Positions 1 through 6,709 of a stretch of 34,078 nt of DNA are shown here, in pieces. The notes below the pieces were generated by a model. It was not told the origin of the DNA. It worked only from the letters and a program-made list of their open reading frames with translations, and ran no database searches. The stretch covers positions 1 through 34,078 of the forward strand of contig JACPBX010000008.1 of assembly GCA_016180085.1 (NCBI GenBank), in the 5' to 3' direction. Each line of letters opens with the position of its first letter. The first letter of the stretch is position 1. Source of the stretch: Candidatus Woesearchaeota archaeon. Lineage in GTDB: Archaea; Nanobdellota; Nanobdellia; Woesearchaeales; UBA10216. Both the position numbers and the translations under genes were made by a program.

Positions 1-423
1 ATAGCTGTACTCCTTTACTGTCCTGTGCGCCTCGTCAAACCCTATCAGCACAACATCTTCAAAGCCTATCTTTCCTGCGAGCAGGTCATTTTCCAGGCCC
101 TGCGGGGTGCTGAATATTATGCTGGCTTTTTCCCAAAGTTCTATCCTTTTTTCAGGCGCCACCATTCCGGTAAGCACAGCCATTCTTTCCTCTTCTATTT
201 CGAAATGCTTTTTGAACACCTCATGGTACTGGTCAATGAGCGGCCTTGTCGGGCCCATGAGCAGTATCTTGCCGTGGGGATAGAGCCTGAGCCTGTGTGC
301 GGCCAGCATCAGGAATATGTTTGTTTTTCCGAGCCCTGTCGGAAGCACCACAAGCGTGTTTTTTGCTGTCGCGGTAGCAAGTATGGTTTCCTGGTAAAGC
401 CTTGGCGTGAATCCTTTTATCAT
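1..423 (-). CDS. hef: Hef/FANCM-type DEAH helicase, N-terminal part (runs off the window)
   Basis: The reading frame opens with ATG at 423 and stays open for 141 codons to the window edge, so the protein is incomplete. It starts MIKGFTPRLYQETIL, has a Walker A motif PTGLGKT (about residues 28-34), a TRPL segment typical of motif Ia, and a DEAH box (FDEAHR, about 128-133). The order RLYQE then LVVLPTGLGKT is characteristic of the archaeal Hef / FANCM superfamily 2 helicases, which act on stalled replication forks and branched DNA. Full Hef carries a C-terminal XPF-type nuclease domain, which would lie outside this window and cannot be confirmed. A TATA-like stretch (GTTTTTAAC, about 446-455) lies about 28 bases before the start, so the message may be leaderless. 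A generic DEAH helicase is the alternative. Confidence 0.85.
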   Translation of the reverse strand, partial: MIKGFTPRLYQETILATATAKNTLVVLPTGLGKTNIFLMLAAHRLRLYPHGKILLMGPTRPLIDQYHEVFKKHFEIEEERMAVLTGMVAPEKRIELWEKASIIFSTPQGLENDLLAGKIGFEDVVLIGFDEAHRTVKEYSY

Positions 424-468
424 GCCGGCTAAAAAATAGTTTCAAAGTTAAAAACTTATGCAAAGCCC

Positions 469-804
469 CTATGCCAAGAAGTCAAAGCCCTGGTGGGCTT
501 TGTAGCTTACCACAGCTGCAGCCGCAAATATCAGCATTATGACGAGCCAGTTGCCTGTCCTGTGCCCGAAAAGGTAGCCAACCAGGAACGCAAGGCTTAT
601 GGCCTTGAACGGCAAAGGATCATTTTCCCTTTTCACGTAGCTCAGCCTGCCGGCGACTAGTCCTGCTGCTGCAACAACAAGGTATGAAAAAGTCACATCA
701 ATAATAAGTTTTCCAGCAGCAAAGCCAGTTGCGAGCATGCCCAAAAACGATAGCTCTACCCAGTTAGTGAGAAATTCAAAGCCCCTCTTCCCCCATATTT
801 CCAT
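469..804 (-). CDS. Small hydrophobic membrane protein, function unknown
   Basis: The chosen start (ATG at 804) gives about 111 residues beginning MEIWGKRGFEFLTNWVEL, followed by four hydrophobic segments separated by short basic or polar turns (RLSYVKRENDP, GHRTG). I do not recognise a family. The frame stays open up to an ATG at 897. However, an archaeal TATA-like sequence (ATATTTAAAAAC on the minus strand, about 854-866) lies inside that extension, so the upstream ATG would be poorly placed. The leader contains a short repeated GGCAAAGCC-like pattern. The gene lies downstream of the M50 protease gene on the same strand, with only about 100 bases between them, and could be partly co-transcribed. 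Function is unknown. Confidence 0.6.
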   Translation of the reverse strand: MEIWGKRGFEFLTNWVELSFLGMLATGFAAGKLIIDVTFSYLVVAAAGLVAGRLSYVKRENDPLPFKAISLAFLVGYLFGHRTGNWLVIMLIFAAAAVVSYKAHQGFDFLA

Positions 805-906
805 TTTCGAGACTTTGCCGGGCTTTGCCGGCTTTGGCTGCTGCAGGGCTTTTAATGTTTTTAAATATTGTGCAAAACCGGCGCAACAGCATTGCACAGA
901 ATTTGG

Positions 907-1665
907 CTACCAGCTTCCCATCTTCGGCTCCAGGAAATTGAAGTAGGTTATTGCCGTGAGCAGCCCTATTATCAGCGATGCTGCTATTGCAAGCCATACG
1001 CTTAGCCACGGAATCAGCAGCAAAACTCCGCAGCTTATAATGGCGCCAAACACGAATGGATAGGCTGTTTTGCTGGCGTACATTATGTTTGCCCCGTCCA
1101 ATGGCGGGATTGGCAGTGTGTTCGTTATTGCAAACAGCACGTTTACGAGCACTATCTTTTCAGCTAATTCTTGGGGCAGAAAGCCCATTCCCTTGACAGC
1201 AATTGCCAGGAACAGGTTTGAAAGCGGGCCTGCCAGCGATACCTTCCCGAGGTCGTAGTAGCCGAGCTGGTACCTGAAATAGCCTAGCCTGTGCTTTTCC
1301 ATTATGTTCAGGAACACGCCGCTGTAAGCCAGGAATATCACCTTGCCGTAAGTCATGAAAGCCAGGATAATGCCTGCGAGCAGCCCGTAAAGGAAGGGCT
1401 TGAACTCGGTCTTGTAGCCCATGTTCAGGCCGAGTATCCTGTGGGCTGATTCGTGGACAAAAACAGCAATTGCAACAGCAACCATGCTCAGCGCGAAATT
1501 GCTGATAAACACGCTCAAAACAAACTGCTCGCCTTCAAAGCTGAAGCCGACTATGAACGCCATTGCCAATACTGATACGAGCAGCCACAGCTGCTCGTTC
1601 CTGCCGAACTTATAGTATCTCCTGATCCTGTCTATCCAGTCGTAAAACGTGTACAGCGATGGCAT
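907..1665 (-). CDS. Site-2-type intramembrane metalloprotease (M50 family)
   Basis: This 252-residue protein has about six membrane segments. It carries the zinc-binding HExxH motif as HESAH (residues 71-75) inside a hydrophobic helix. It also has the family's second signature, NTLPIPPLDG (about 182-191), whose Asp190 is the expected third zinc ligand. AGPLSN (145-150) between them is also typical of M50 proteases. Members cut membrane-embedded substrates to release regulators or to clear signal peptides; the substrate here is unknown. No PDZ or CBS domain is present. The start is ATG at 1665, with a TATA box (CATTTAAAAAG, about 1715-1725) overlapping the end of the upstream traB-like gene, giving a leader of about 30 bases. 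Confidence 0.85.
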   Translation of the reverse strand: MPSLYTFYDWIDRIRRYYKFGRNEQLWLLVSVLAMAFIVGFSFEGEQFVLSVFISNFALSMVAVAIAVFVHESAHRILGLNMGYKTEFKPFLYGLLAGIILAFMTYGKVIFLAYSGVFLNIMEKHRLGYFRYQLGYYDLGKVSLAGPLSNLFLAIAVKGMGFLPQELAEKIVLVNVLFAITNTLPIPPLDGANIMYASKTAYPFVFGAIISCGVLLLIPWLSVWLAIAASLIIGLLTAITYFNFLEPKMGSW

Positions 1666-1718
1666 CTTCTTTCTGTGGTTCTCCTCTTTTTGTTCTCATT
1701 TACTCCCTTCTTTTCTTT

Positions 1719-2405
1719 TTAAATGCTTCGCTCAGCCTGTTTTTTTACAAGCCTGATTAGCTCCCTCTCGTGCCCCGCTCCGACCACGGCAACAATCCTG
1801 CTTTGCGGCTCCATTTTAATTATCCTTGCAAGCATGTTTGCCATGTAATTGTCCCTGTCTGTTACAAGCGCCTTGTAAAGTTGAGGGTATCTCTCTTTGA
1901 CTTTTTTCATCGCCATCCTGACAAAGCTCTCAGGGGGAACTTTTGTAAGGTCTAACTTTACATTCATTTTTTCATTATCAATCCCGGCCATCCCGAAAAG
2001 CAGGTCCCTGACGAGCTTAAGCTTCTCCGTCAGGCTTATTCCAGATATTCTGCCCATCGTTATGTTGAAGGGCTGGTCTATCAGGGCCACCCTTGTGCCA
2101 TTCTGCCTTGCAAGCTCAACTGCAGCCTTCATCTCCTCGCCAGGGCTTGCTCCAATCATTTTGCCAAGCTTTCTTTGCAGAAAGTTGCCTATGAGGAAGA
2201 ACAGTGTTCCTGTCATCCCCATCACTTTTATTATTGAAAGGCTGAACCTCGGCTTCTGCCCGGAAAGCATGACGTGGAGCCTTGCGTGGTCAAGCTCCAC
2301 AGCAACTATGTCCGGCTTCTCTGCCAGTATTGCCTCTTTTACCCTGCTCACGCTGTCCTTTGCAATGTGCGAGGTTCCAATCACGGTCAAATTGCCATAT
2401 TTCAT
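1719..2405 (-). CDS. traB: TraB/PrgY/GumN-family protein
   Basis: The 228-residue sequence has the TraB-family signatures in order: GTSHIAKDS near the N-terminus, VAVELDHARL (about 35-44), GASPGEEM with a following AAVELA helix, LIDQP, RDNYMA and VGAGHE near the C-terminus. The conserved Gly/His/Glu positions belong to the TIKI/TraB fold, proposed to be a metal-dependent peptidase; PrgY-type members inhibit peptide pheromones. Many archaeal TraB proteins carry a C-terminal membrane domain. This one ends soon after VGAGHERELIRLVKKQ, so it is a short, probably soluble form apart from one hydrophobic stretch (about 63-77). It has its own TATA box (TTTAAAC on the plus strand, 2441-2447), divergent from the PRC-barrel gene. 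Confidence 0.8.
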   Translation of the reverse strand: MKYGNLTVIGTSHIAKDSVSRVKEAILAEKPDIVAVELDHARLHVMLSGQKPRFSLSIIKVMGMTGTLFFLIGNFLQRKLGKMIGASPGEEMKAAVELARQNGTRVALIDQPFNITMGRISGISLTEKLKLVRDLLFGMAGIDNEKMNVKLDLTKVPPESFVRMAMKKVKERYPQLYKALVTDRDNYMANMLARIIKMEPQSRIVAVVGAGHERELIRLVKKQAERSI

Positions 2406-2439
2406 CTTCGGTTGATTTTCGTTCTCAGCAGTAATGATT

Positions 2440-2472
2440 ATTTAAACTGTGCCGCCAAAAAGTTTATATATT
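2440..2472. promoter_or_regulatory. Divergent promoter pair between traB-like and PRC-barrel genes
   Basis: Two archaeal TATA-like boxes face away from each other. ATTTAAAC (2440-2447) reads to the left as GTTTAAAT and is correctly placed for the gene starting at 2405. GTTTATATAT (about 2462-2471) reads to the right towards the gene at 2563. Spacing is consistent with transcription starts near 2416 and 2495. Confidence 0.6.
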
Positions 2473-2525
2473 GCTGTGGGAATAGAAACAAGGTTTCGCT
2501 TTAAAGCATTTATCGTTTTTTGATT

Positions 2526-2546
2526 GACCTTTTTGCTAAAAAGGTC
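2526..2546 (+). repeat. Perfect inverted repeat (9-bp stem, 3-base loop) in the leader of the PRC-barrel gene
   Basis: GACCTTTTT (2526-2534), loop GCT, AAAAAGGTC (2538-2546) form a perfect hairpin. It lies inside the predicted 5' leader, between the TATA box at about 2465 and the start codon at 2563. The Shine-Dalgarno-like GAGGTG (2551-2556) begins only four bases after the hairpin, so the structure could influence ribosome access. It could also be a regulator binding site. Confidence 0.5.
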
Positions 2547-2562
2547 ATTTGAGGTGAATGGG

Positions 2563-2838
2563 ATGCTTAGGACAAAAAGGGTAACAGAAGTTTACGAGAT
2601 GAGGGTTTTTACCGATACCGGTGATTATTTTGGGGACGTTGAAGAGGCGCTTCTCACCCAGACGAAAGTCATCGGCTGGAGGGTTAAAGCCACAAGGAAC
2701 TCGGTCCTGAGCAAGCTTCTTGGCAGCGCCAAGGGCGTTGTTGTGCCCCATCAGCTGGTAAAGTCCGTTGGGGACGTAATGATAATCTCAAAGGCGGCTA
2801 TGCCAAGCTATACGTCTGAGGAGCCTGCTAGCGTTTGA
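2563..2838 (+). CDS. PRC-barrel domain protein
   Basis: The 91-residue protein has the compact PRC-barrel pattern: TEVYEMRVFTDTGDYFGDVEE at the N-terminus, a basic middle, then KGVVVPHQLVKSVGDVMIISKAA near the C-terminus. Small single-domain PRC-barrel proteins are common in archaea. Some are CdpB-type partners of SepF/FtsZ in cell division, and others are RNA-binding relatives of the RimM tail. Nothing in the neighbourhood decides between these roles. I chose ATG at 2563, preceded by GAGGTGAATGGG, a good Shine-Dalgarno with 6-7 base spacing. The open frame extends upstream to a TTG at 2524, but that would sit on the leader hairpin. The leader of about 70 bases is long for this genome. Confidence 0.75.
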   Translation: MLRTKRVTEVYEMRVFTDTGDYFGDVEEALLTQTKVIGWRVKATRNSVLSKLLGSAKGVVVPHQLVKSVGDVMIISKAAMPSYTSEEPASV

Positions 2839-2864
2839 CGCGTCTGATAAGTGGCTCTATAACT

Positions 2865-4127
2865 CTACCTTGGTAACTGTGGCAGCGTTGGTTGCCTCGG
2901 CAGTAGCCTGTCATATGCTGCTATTTCTGCTGGCTTCAGAATCTCCCTTTCAGGTCTTGTGATTATTGCCACAACCTCTCTTTGTGTTCTTTCATCAAAA
3001 CAGGTTACATATCTTCCGAAGCTTTGAAGGGGATTTTCAGGCATTTCTATAGTGACGGGCTCCTTCCCAAGATTTCCCACCCAAACGCTTGGTGGTACTT
3101 TAAGCATTACCAATGGAAGGCCTATACCGAGCTTATAGTCGTGAACTAAGTGCGCACTTCTTCCGTCAGGTCTTGTCAGTACTATGGCTGTGGTTTTGTA
3201 TTTGGTTCCCCTGAAGTCTGTGGCAAATCCGCCAAAGCTGTAGCCATCCTGTTGTCTTCTTTCTCTTATTCTCCTGATTATTTCCTGAACCCGCCCATCT
3301 ATGTTTTTCATGTGTTTGATAACCTCAAGCGTCATTTCTCCATCGCTTATCCGTTGTCGTGTTTCTTCTGTAATGGCTCCTTGTGTTAAAAGGTAATCAT
3401 CTATGGTTGCTTCTTTCTTTTTGCCCAGCTTATCCATAAGTAGGGTCTCGATGGCTTCTCCAGTCCCGATTTTAAACGGAACGCTGAATCTTCCTTTTTT
3501 TGCTGTGTGAGTCAGGGCGACAGCAACGTGGTAGCAAGCCACACCGACACTGAAAACAGGAAAGCCGGATAAATCGGACCAGCCGTTTGATGCCCTTCCT
3601 CTTAGCTGTGGTCCTCTTGTGCCATCTCCTGCAGAAGGTGAGGCGCCAAGCATTTTGCCATAATTACTCTTGGCAATGTTTTTTAAGTAAGTTGGGCACT
3701 GGCATGCAAACTCAACTATGTTCCCGACGTCATCAAGCATAAGTGTTACCTGTCTATGCCTTTCTTTCCTTTCATCCCCCCGTCTTTTCACACCTATGTA
3801 AAAAATCCCCCCTCCTGAGAAGCCTTCACTTATTACCGGATCGCCCTCAAGCAGGTGAAGCGAACCTTCGTGATCCCTTCTAATCTTTTCTTCTAGCACT
3901 TTGTACAAATTTTTACCGTGCATTTCCGCAGCCCTTCTTATTGCCGGGAAGCTGGGTGTTTTGTCGCTCAGTGATGCACTGGCCAGCCCCTCGAGGTCTT
4001 GTCGGAGCCGGTCAGACTCCATAAACGCAATTTGGGCCTCCGCAAAAGAGGATGGAGGCAGAACTATTTTGCTGTCACCGCGTGTTGTAGTCACTCCTTC
4101 AAAAAGCTCATTTATTCCACTGTCCAT
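2865..4127 (-). CDS. SWIM zinc-finger-like protein of unknown function
   Basis: The 420-residue protein contains the ligand pattern of a SWIM zinc finger: Cys142-Gln-Cys144 (FACQCP) and Cys198-Tyr-His200 (VACYHV). That is C-x-C-x53-C-x-H; the usual linker is far shorter, so the finger holds a large insertion rich in Gly, Ser and Arg. SWIM fingers bind DNA or proteins. Before the finger is a predicted beta-rich stretch (VKRRGDERKERHRQVTLML) that fits the strand preceding known SWIM motifs. The C-terminal 200 residues are mixed alpha/beta with a charged helix (about 270-295) and no motif I recognise. ATG at 4127 is preceded by a TATA box (plus strand CATATAAACC, 4150-4159) at leaderless distance, divergent from the DUF59 gene. 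Function is unknown. Confidence 0.6.
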   Translation of the reverse strand: MDSGINELFEGVTTTRGDSKIVLPPSSFAEAQIAFMESDRLRQDLEGLASASLSDKTPSFPAIRRAAEMHGKNLYKVLEEKIRRDHEGSLHLLEGDPVISEGFSGGGIFYIGVKRRGDERKERHRQVTLMLDDVGNIVEFACQCPTYLKNIAKSNYGKMLGASPSAGDGTRGPQLRGRASNGWSDLSGFPVFSVGVACYHVAVALTHTAKKGRFSVPFKIGTGEAIETLLMDKLGKKKEATIDDYLLTQGAITEETRQRISDGEMTLEVIKHMKNIDGRVQEIIRRIRERRQQDGYSFGGFATDFRGTKYKTTAIVLTRPDGRSAHLVHDYKLGIGLPLVMLKVPPSVWVGNLGKEPVTIEMPENPLQSFGRYVTCFDERTQREVVAIITRPEREILKPAEIAAYDRLLPRQPTLPQLPR

Positions 4128-4188
4128 AATGACCGGTAGTCTTTTCTATCATATAAACCTTTTTAAAACAAGAAAGCCTTCTTGCATT

Positions 4189-4500
4189 ATGTCTGAAACA
4201 TCAGGCCTCATCAAAGAATCCGTCCTCGAGCAGCTCAAGCAGGTAGAGGACCCGGAGCTCCATTACAACATAGTTGACCTTGGCCTTATTTACGGGGTCA
4301 AGATAGACCAGGGCATGGTTGTTATTGATATGACCTTTACCTCGCCAATGTGTCCCGTCGGGCCTTATATCGTTTCAAAGGTTGAGGAAGTGGTAAAGAA
4401 GCTTCCGGGCGTTACTGGCGTTACGATAAACATCGTCTGGGAGCCGCTGTGGAGCCCTGACTGCATGTCTGAAGAGGCCAAGGTTGCGCTTGGGATATGA
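4189..4500 (+). CDS. MIP18/DUF59-family Fe-S assembly protein (SufT/PaaD-like)
   Basis: The 103-residue protein is a single DUF59 domain: DPELHYNIVDLGLIYGV (about 21-37), a beta strand VVIDMTFTSPMCPVGP containing the conserved Cys55-Pro, and a C-terminal WEPLWSPDCMSEEAK. Relatives (SufT, CIA2/MIP18, PaaD) help mature Fe-S proteins. With a full SUF operon elsewhere in this window, a role in target maturation is plausible. The start is ATG at 4189. A TATA box CTTTTTAAAAC (about 4158-4168) is about 25 bases upstream, giving a leaderless mRNA; the longer upstream open frame crosses the promoter and is not coding. Confidence 0.85.
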   Translation: MSETSGLIKESVLEQLKQVEDPELHYNIVDLGLIYGVKIDQGMVVIDMTFTSPMCPVGPYIVSKVEEVVKKLPGVTGVTINIVWEPLWSPDCMSEEAKVALGI

Positions 4501-4515
4501 TTCTGAACAGCAATG

Positions 4516-4523
4516 TTTAAATT
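4516..4523 (+). promoter_or_regulatory. TATA box of the tRNA-Gly gene
   Basis: TTTAAATT lies 26-33 bases before the first base of the tRNA, the expected archaeal box A distance. Confidence 0.6.
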
Positions 4524-4548
4524 GGCTTTGAGTTTCTTGTTTGTTTAC

Positions 4549-4619
4549 GCGGCAGTGGTCCACCGGCACGACTCGACCTTCCCAAGGTCGCAAAGCGGGT
4601 TCAATTCCCGCCTGCCGCA
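4549..4619 (+). tRNA. tRNA-Gly, anticodon CCC
   Basis: The sequence folds as a complete cloverleaf. The acceptor stem is GCGGCAG (4549-4555) with CTGCCGC (4612-4618), discriminator A4619. The D arm has a short GUC/GAC stem and a GG pair in the loop. The anticodon stem CGACC/GGTCG encloses the loop TTCCCAA, giving anticodon CCC, which reads the glycine codon GGG. The T arm is GCGGG-TTCAATT-CCCGC. No CCA is encoded and there is no intron. The next gene's ATG starts at 4624, only four bases after the discriminator. Confidence 0.95.
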
Positions 4620-4623
4620 TTAC

Positions 4624-5139
4624 ATGACTATACGTTTGGCAACAGCGAAAGACATTCCCAAATTAGCCCTCCTTGAGAGGAAAGCTTACGGGAAGCAAGG
4701 ATATAGTGAGCAGTTTATTTTAGGGAAGCAAAGGCACTTTCCTGATGGCCTGATAATCTCCGAGCACGAAAATAAGATAACTGGCTACATTCTTTACGAT
4801 TCTCTGGGTGAGCATGAGATTTCCCCGGATTTTCGCATTGTCAGCTTGAAAGAGCCGATTGAAGGCAGATGGATGCATATTGTTGCATTTACAACTGAGA
4901 CAAACTACAAGGATTTTGAGCATGATGCCAATCTTCTTCGCACAGCGGAAAAATCGGCAATTCTCAACGGCTGTAAGTTTGCTTATGTCCCTCTGCCAAA
5001 AGAGCACACATTTGATAAGCATGGTGCGCACCAGTTTTGGGAGCGCAACGGCTACCGGAAAATTGGGAGCATTCAGTGGCTGCCTGAGTCAGGGAAGCCT
5101 GTTGAATGTTATTTCTACAAAAAACAGCTGACAGGTTAA
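4624..5139 (+). CDS. GNAT-family N-acetyltransferase
   Basis: The 171-residue protein begins MTIRLATAKDIPKLALLERK, the usual first strand and helix of a GNAT fold. It continues through a central beta sheet (GLIISEHENKITGYILY), and ends with AHQFWERNGYRKIGSI, matching the typical motif B (Ala-x2-Phe/Tyr-x4-Gly-Tyr) of acetyl-CoA-dependent acetyltransferases. The P-loop-like motif A is weak. The substrate is unknown. The first ATG after the tRNA, at 4624, is the start; a longer frame upstream reads through the tRNA and is not coding. There is no room for a separate promoter, so the mRNA must come from the tRNA-Gly transcript. tRNA 3' processing would leave an mRNA with a four-base leader. Confidence 0.7.
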   Translation: MTIRLATAKDIPKLALLERKAYGKQGYSEQFILGKQRHFPDGLIISEHENKITGYILYDSLGEHEISPDFRIVSLKEPIEGRWMHIVAFTTETNYKDFEHDANLLRTAEKSAILNGCKFAYVPLPKEHTFDKHGAHQFWERNGYRKIGSIQWLPESGKPVECYFYKKQLTG

Positions 5140-5170
5140 ATTTATATTGCATTGCCAATCGCAAGAACGT

Positions 5171-5842
5171 ATGAAGCTATCACCGACAGAATTTGACAGA
5201 AAGCTGCGTGAAGGCAGGCTCCGCCTTTCAGTTGTAGGCATGTCCAACGTTGGCAAGACTAGGCGGGCAAAGAGCCTCGTTGCCGACCAGAGCCTGAACT
5301 TTGTGTGGCTGCACGGCGATGACCTCGTTGAGGCAAAGCTGCAGCCTTACCTTGAAGGCAAAGGATTTAAGGGTGTCAACGGAGTTGCTGCATGGATGGG
5401 CCAGCCTTATGAAGCCCGCTATCCCGAAACCCAAAAGCTGTTTCTTCAGTTTGAGGAGTCAGCAATGGCTGAGATTGTCTTTTCCGTTGGCAAGAACATT
5501 GTCGTTGACACTACAGGGAGCGTTATTTACCTTCCACAGAATGTGCTGCAGCGGCTGAAGGAGAGCACCCTTATAGTTTACCTTGAAGCCACAGAGGATG
5601 TTAAAAAACTGCTTTTCGAGCGCTATATCTCCAATCCAAAGCCTGTTATCTGGGGTGGCAGCTTTAGCCGCAAACATGGTGAATCAGACCTTGACGCGCT
5701 TAGGCGCTGCTATCCGCAACTGCTGGAATACAGGGCTGTAAGATACAGGAAGCTTGCCGACATCACCATCCCGCATAATGTTCTTCGCGACACTTCCGGC
5801 AGGCAGTTCCTGAATGAGATTAAGAAGCGGCTTCCGCAGTAG
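5171..5842 (+). CDS. P-loop kinase, shikimate-kinase-like fold
   Basis: The 223-residue protein has a Walker A motif GMSNVGKT (residues 23-30) in the arrangement seen in shikimate kinase and other small-molecule kinases (strand LRLSVVG then loop then RRAKSL helix). A probable Walker B / lid region NIVVDTTGSVIYLP follows near residues 110-125. VIYLEATEDVKKLLFERYI resembles the nucleotide-binding strand and helix after the lid. The substrate is not evident. ATG at 5171 is preceded by TTAAATTTATATT (about 5135-5147) at leaderless promoter distance, so the earlier in-frame ATG at 5147, which overlaps that box, is rejected. A twin-hairpin repeat begins 10 bases after the stop codon. Confidence 0.65.
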   Translation: MKLSPTEFDRKLREGRLRLSVVGMSNVGKTRRAKSLVADQSLNFVWLHGDDLVEAKLQPYLEGKGFKGVNGVAAWMGQPYEARYPETQKLFLQFEESAMAEIVFSVGKNIVVDTTGSVIYLPQNVLQRLKESTLIVYLEATEDVKKLLFERYISNPKPVIWGGSFSRKHGESDLDALRRCYPQLLEYRAVRYRKLADITIPHNVLRDTSGRQFLNEIKKRLPQ

Positions 5843-5852
5843 TTTTCCGATT

Positions 5853-5903
5853 CCCAAGTCGCGTTTGACGCGACTGGGCCCAGTCGGCTGCTGCCGACTC
5901 GGG
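5853..5903. repeat. Twin-hairpin palindromic element, intergenic copy
   Basis: Two hairpins stand back to back. The first is CCCAAGTCGCG (5853-5863), loop TTTGA, CGCGACTGGG (5869-5878). The second is CCCAGTCGGC (5879-5888), loop TGCT, GCCGACTCGGG (5893-5903). Each stem is about 10 bp with a single unpaired base. In both, the extra base lies on the outer arm, so the 51-base unit is a near-dyad around GGGCCC. A structurally matching 50-base unit with a different sequence lies inside sufS at 23079-23128. It lies 10 bases past the kinase stop and before the promoter of the FNR-type gene. No T-run follows, so it does not look like an ordinary terminator. Confidence 0.65.
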
Positions 5904-5966
5904 GACTGCTTTACCAAAGGGGTCACCCTAGTAAACTTTTTAATCCAGCCATTTTCCCACCGTTAC

Positions 5967-6707
5967 ATGCTGAACATTAGGGAAATTGTAATAAAAATAG
6001 CTGACATCCGTGCATATTCGGAAAACCTCAGGGTTTTCAGGCTCACGCTTCCTGAAGGCAGCGGCTTTTCATTTGTTCCCGGCCAGTTTGTGATGGTTTC
6101 GCTTCCAGGCTTTGCTGCCGCGAATGGCAGGAAAATAGCCAAGTCATACTCAATAGCATCCTCGCCTTCCGAGACGGGAATTCTGGAGCTTTGCATAGCC
6201 CTCTATCCCTCGGGCGCCCTCTCTCCGAAACTGTTCCAGAAAAATGTCGGTGATGAGGTTGTTGTGACAGGGCCTTACGGCGTATTTCAGCTCAAGCAGT
6301 CTATCCAGTCGGGAACTGTTTTTATGGCCGGGGGCACAGGTCTCGCCCCTTTGATGAGTATGCTTCGTTCGCTCTACGCAGGAGGCTACAACGAAAAGCT
6401 CTGGCTTTTTTACAGTGCCAGCGAGCCAAAGCTGTTTTTGTTCAAGGAAGAGCTTTTGGGCTATCAAAAAAACAACAATCTGCAGCTTATTGCTTCAACC
6501 AGCAGGCCGGACAATACCTGGGAATGGGAAAAGGGCAGGGTGACAGACACGTTCCCAAGCTTTCTGCATCAGTTGCAAGGCGATGGCGTCCCAAGCGAGT
6601 CAAGGCAGTTCTACATCTGCGGCCCTCCGCTGATGGTTTCTGACACGGTTAAGATGCTTGAGCAGATCGGCTTCAAAAAGGAGAACATCCACAAGGAGCA
6701 ATGGTAA
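5967..6707 (+). CDS. FNR-type FAD/NAD(P)H oxidoreductase
   Basis: The 246-residue protein has the two-domain ferredoxin-NADP reductase layout. The N-terminal FAD domain has VPGQFVMVSLPG and the FAD-binding KSYSIASSP (RxYS-type motif with Lys in the first position). The C-terminal nucleotide domain has FMAGGTGLAPLMSML and the terminal CGPPLMV motif. There is no C-terminal 2Fe-2S cysteine cluster as in PyrK or sulfhydrogenase gamma subunits, so it is a free-standing diaphorase. It probably passes electrons between NAD(P)H and one of the ferredoxins encoded in this window; the partner is inferred. ATG at 5967 is preceded by an ACTTTTTAATCC promoter-like box (about 5935-5946). The stop is two bases from the convergent endonuclease III gene. 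Confidence 0.8.
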   Translation: MLNIREIVIKIADIRAYSENLRVFRLTLPEGSGFSFVPGQFVMVSLPGFAAANGRKIAKSYSIASSPSETGILELCIALYPSGALSPKLFQKNVGDEVVVTGPYGVFQLKQSIQSGTVFMAGGTGLAPLMSMLRSLYAGGYNEKLWLFYSASEPKLFLFKEELLGYQKNNNLQLIASTSRPDNTWEWEKGRVTDTFPSFLHQLQGDGVPSESRQFYICGPPLMVSDTVKMLEQIGFKKENIHKEQW

Positions 6708-6709
6708 AG

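Noticed and set aside
25-432. Open plus-strand frame of 135 codons at the window start.
   Set aside because: The opposite strand carries a clear helicase (Walker A, DEAH) in the same place; the plus frame has no recognisable features.
815-842. GGCTTTGCC-type direct repeats upstream of the small membrane protein gene.
   Set aside because: Only about two and a half short imperfect copies; they could equally be part of a longer coding start (KPAKPGK), so they are not reported as a repeat.
2828-2842. GCGTTTGACGCG, a 12-mer also found in the twin-hairpin element (5861-5872).
   Set aside because: It occurs at the stop codon of the PRC-barrel gene without the surrounding stems, so it is probably chance identity.
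3540-3700. The long loop of the SWIM protein considered as another palindromic insertion.
   Set aside because: No stem of useful length could be found in this stretch on either strand.
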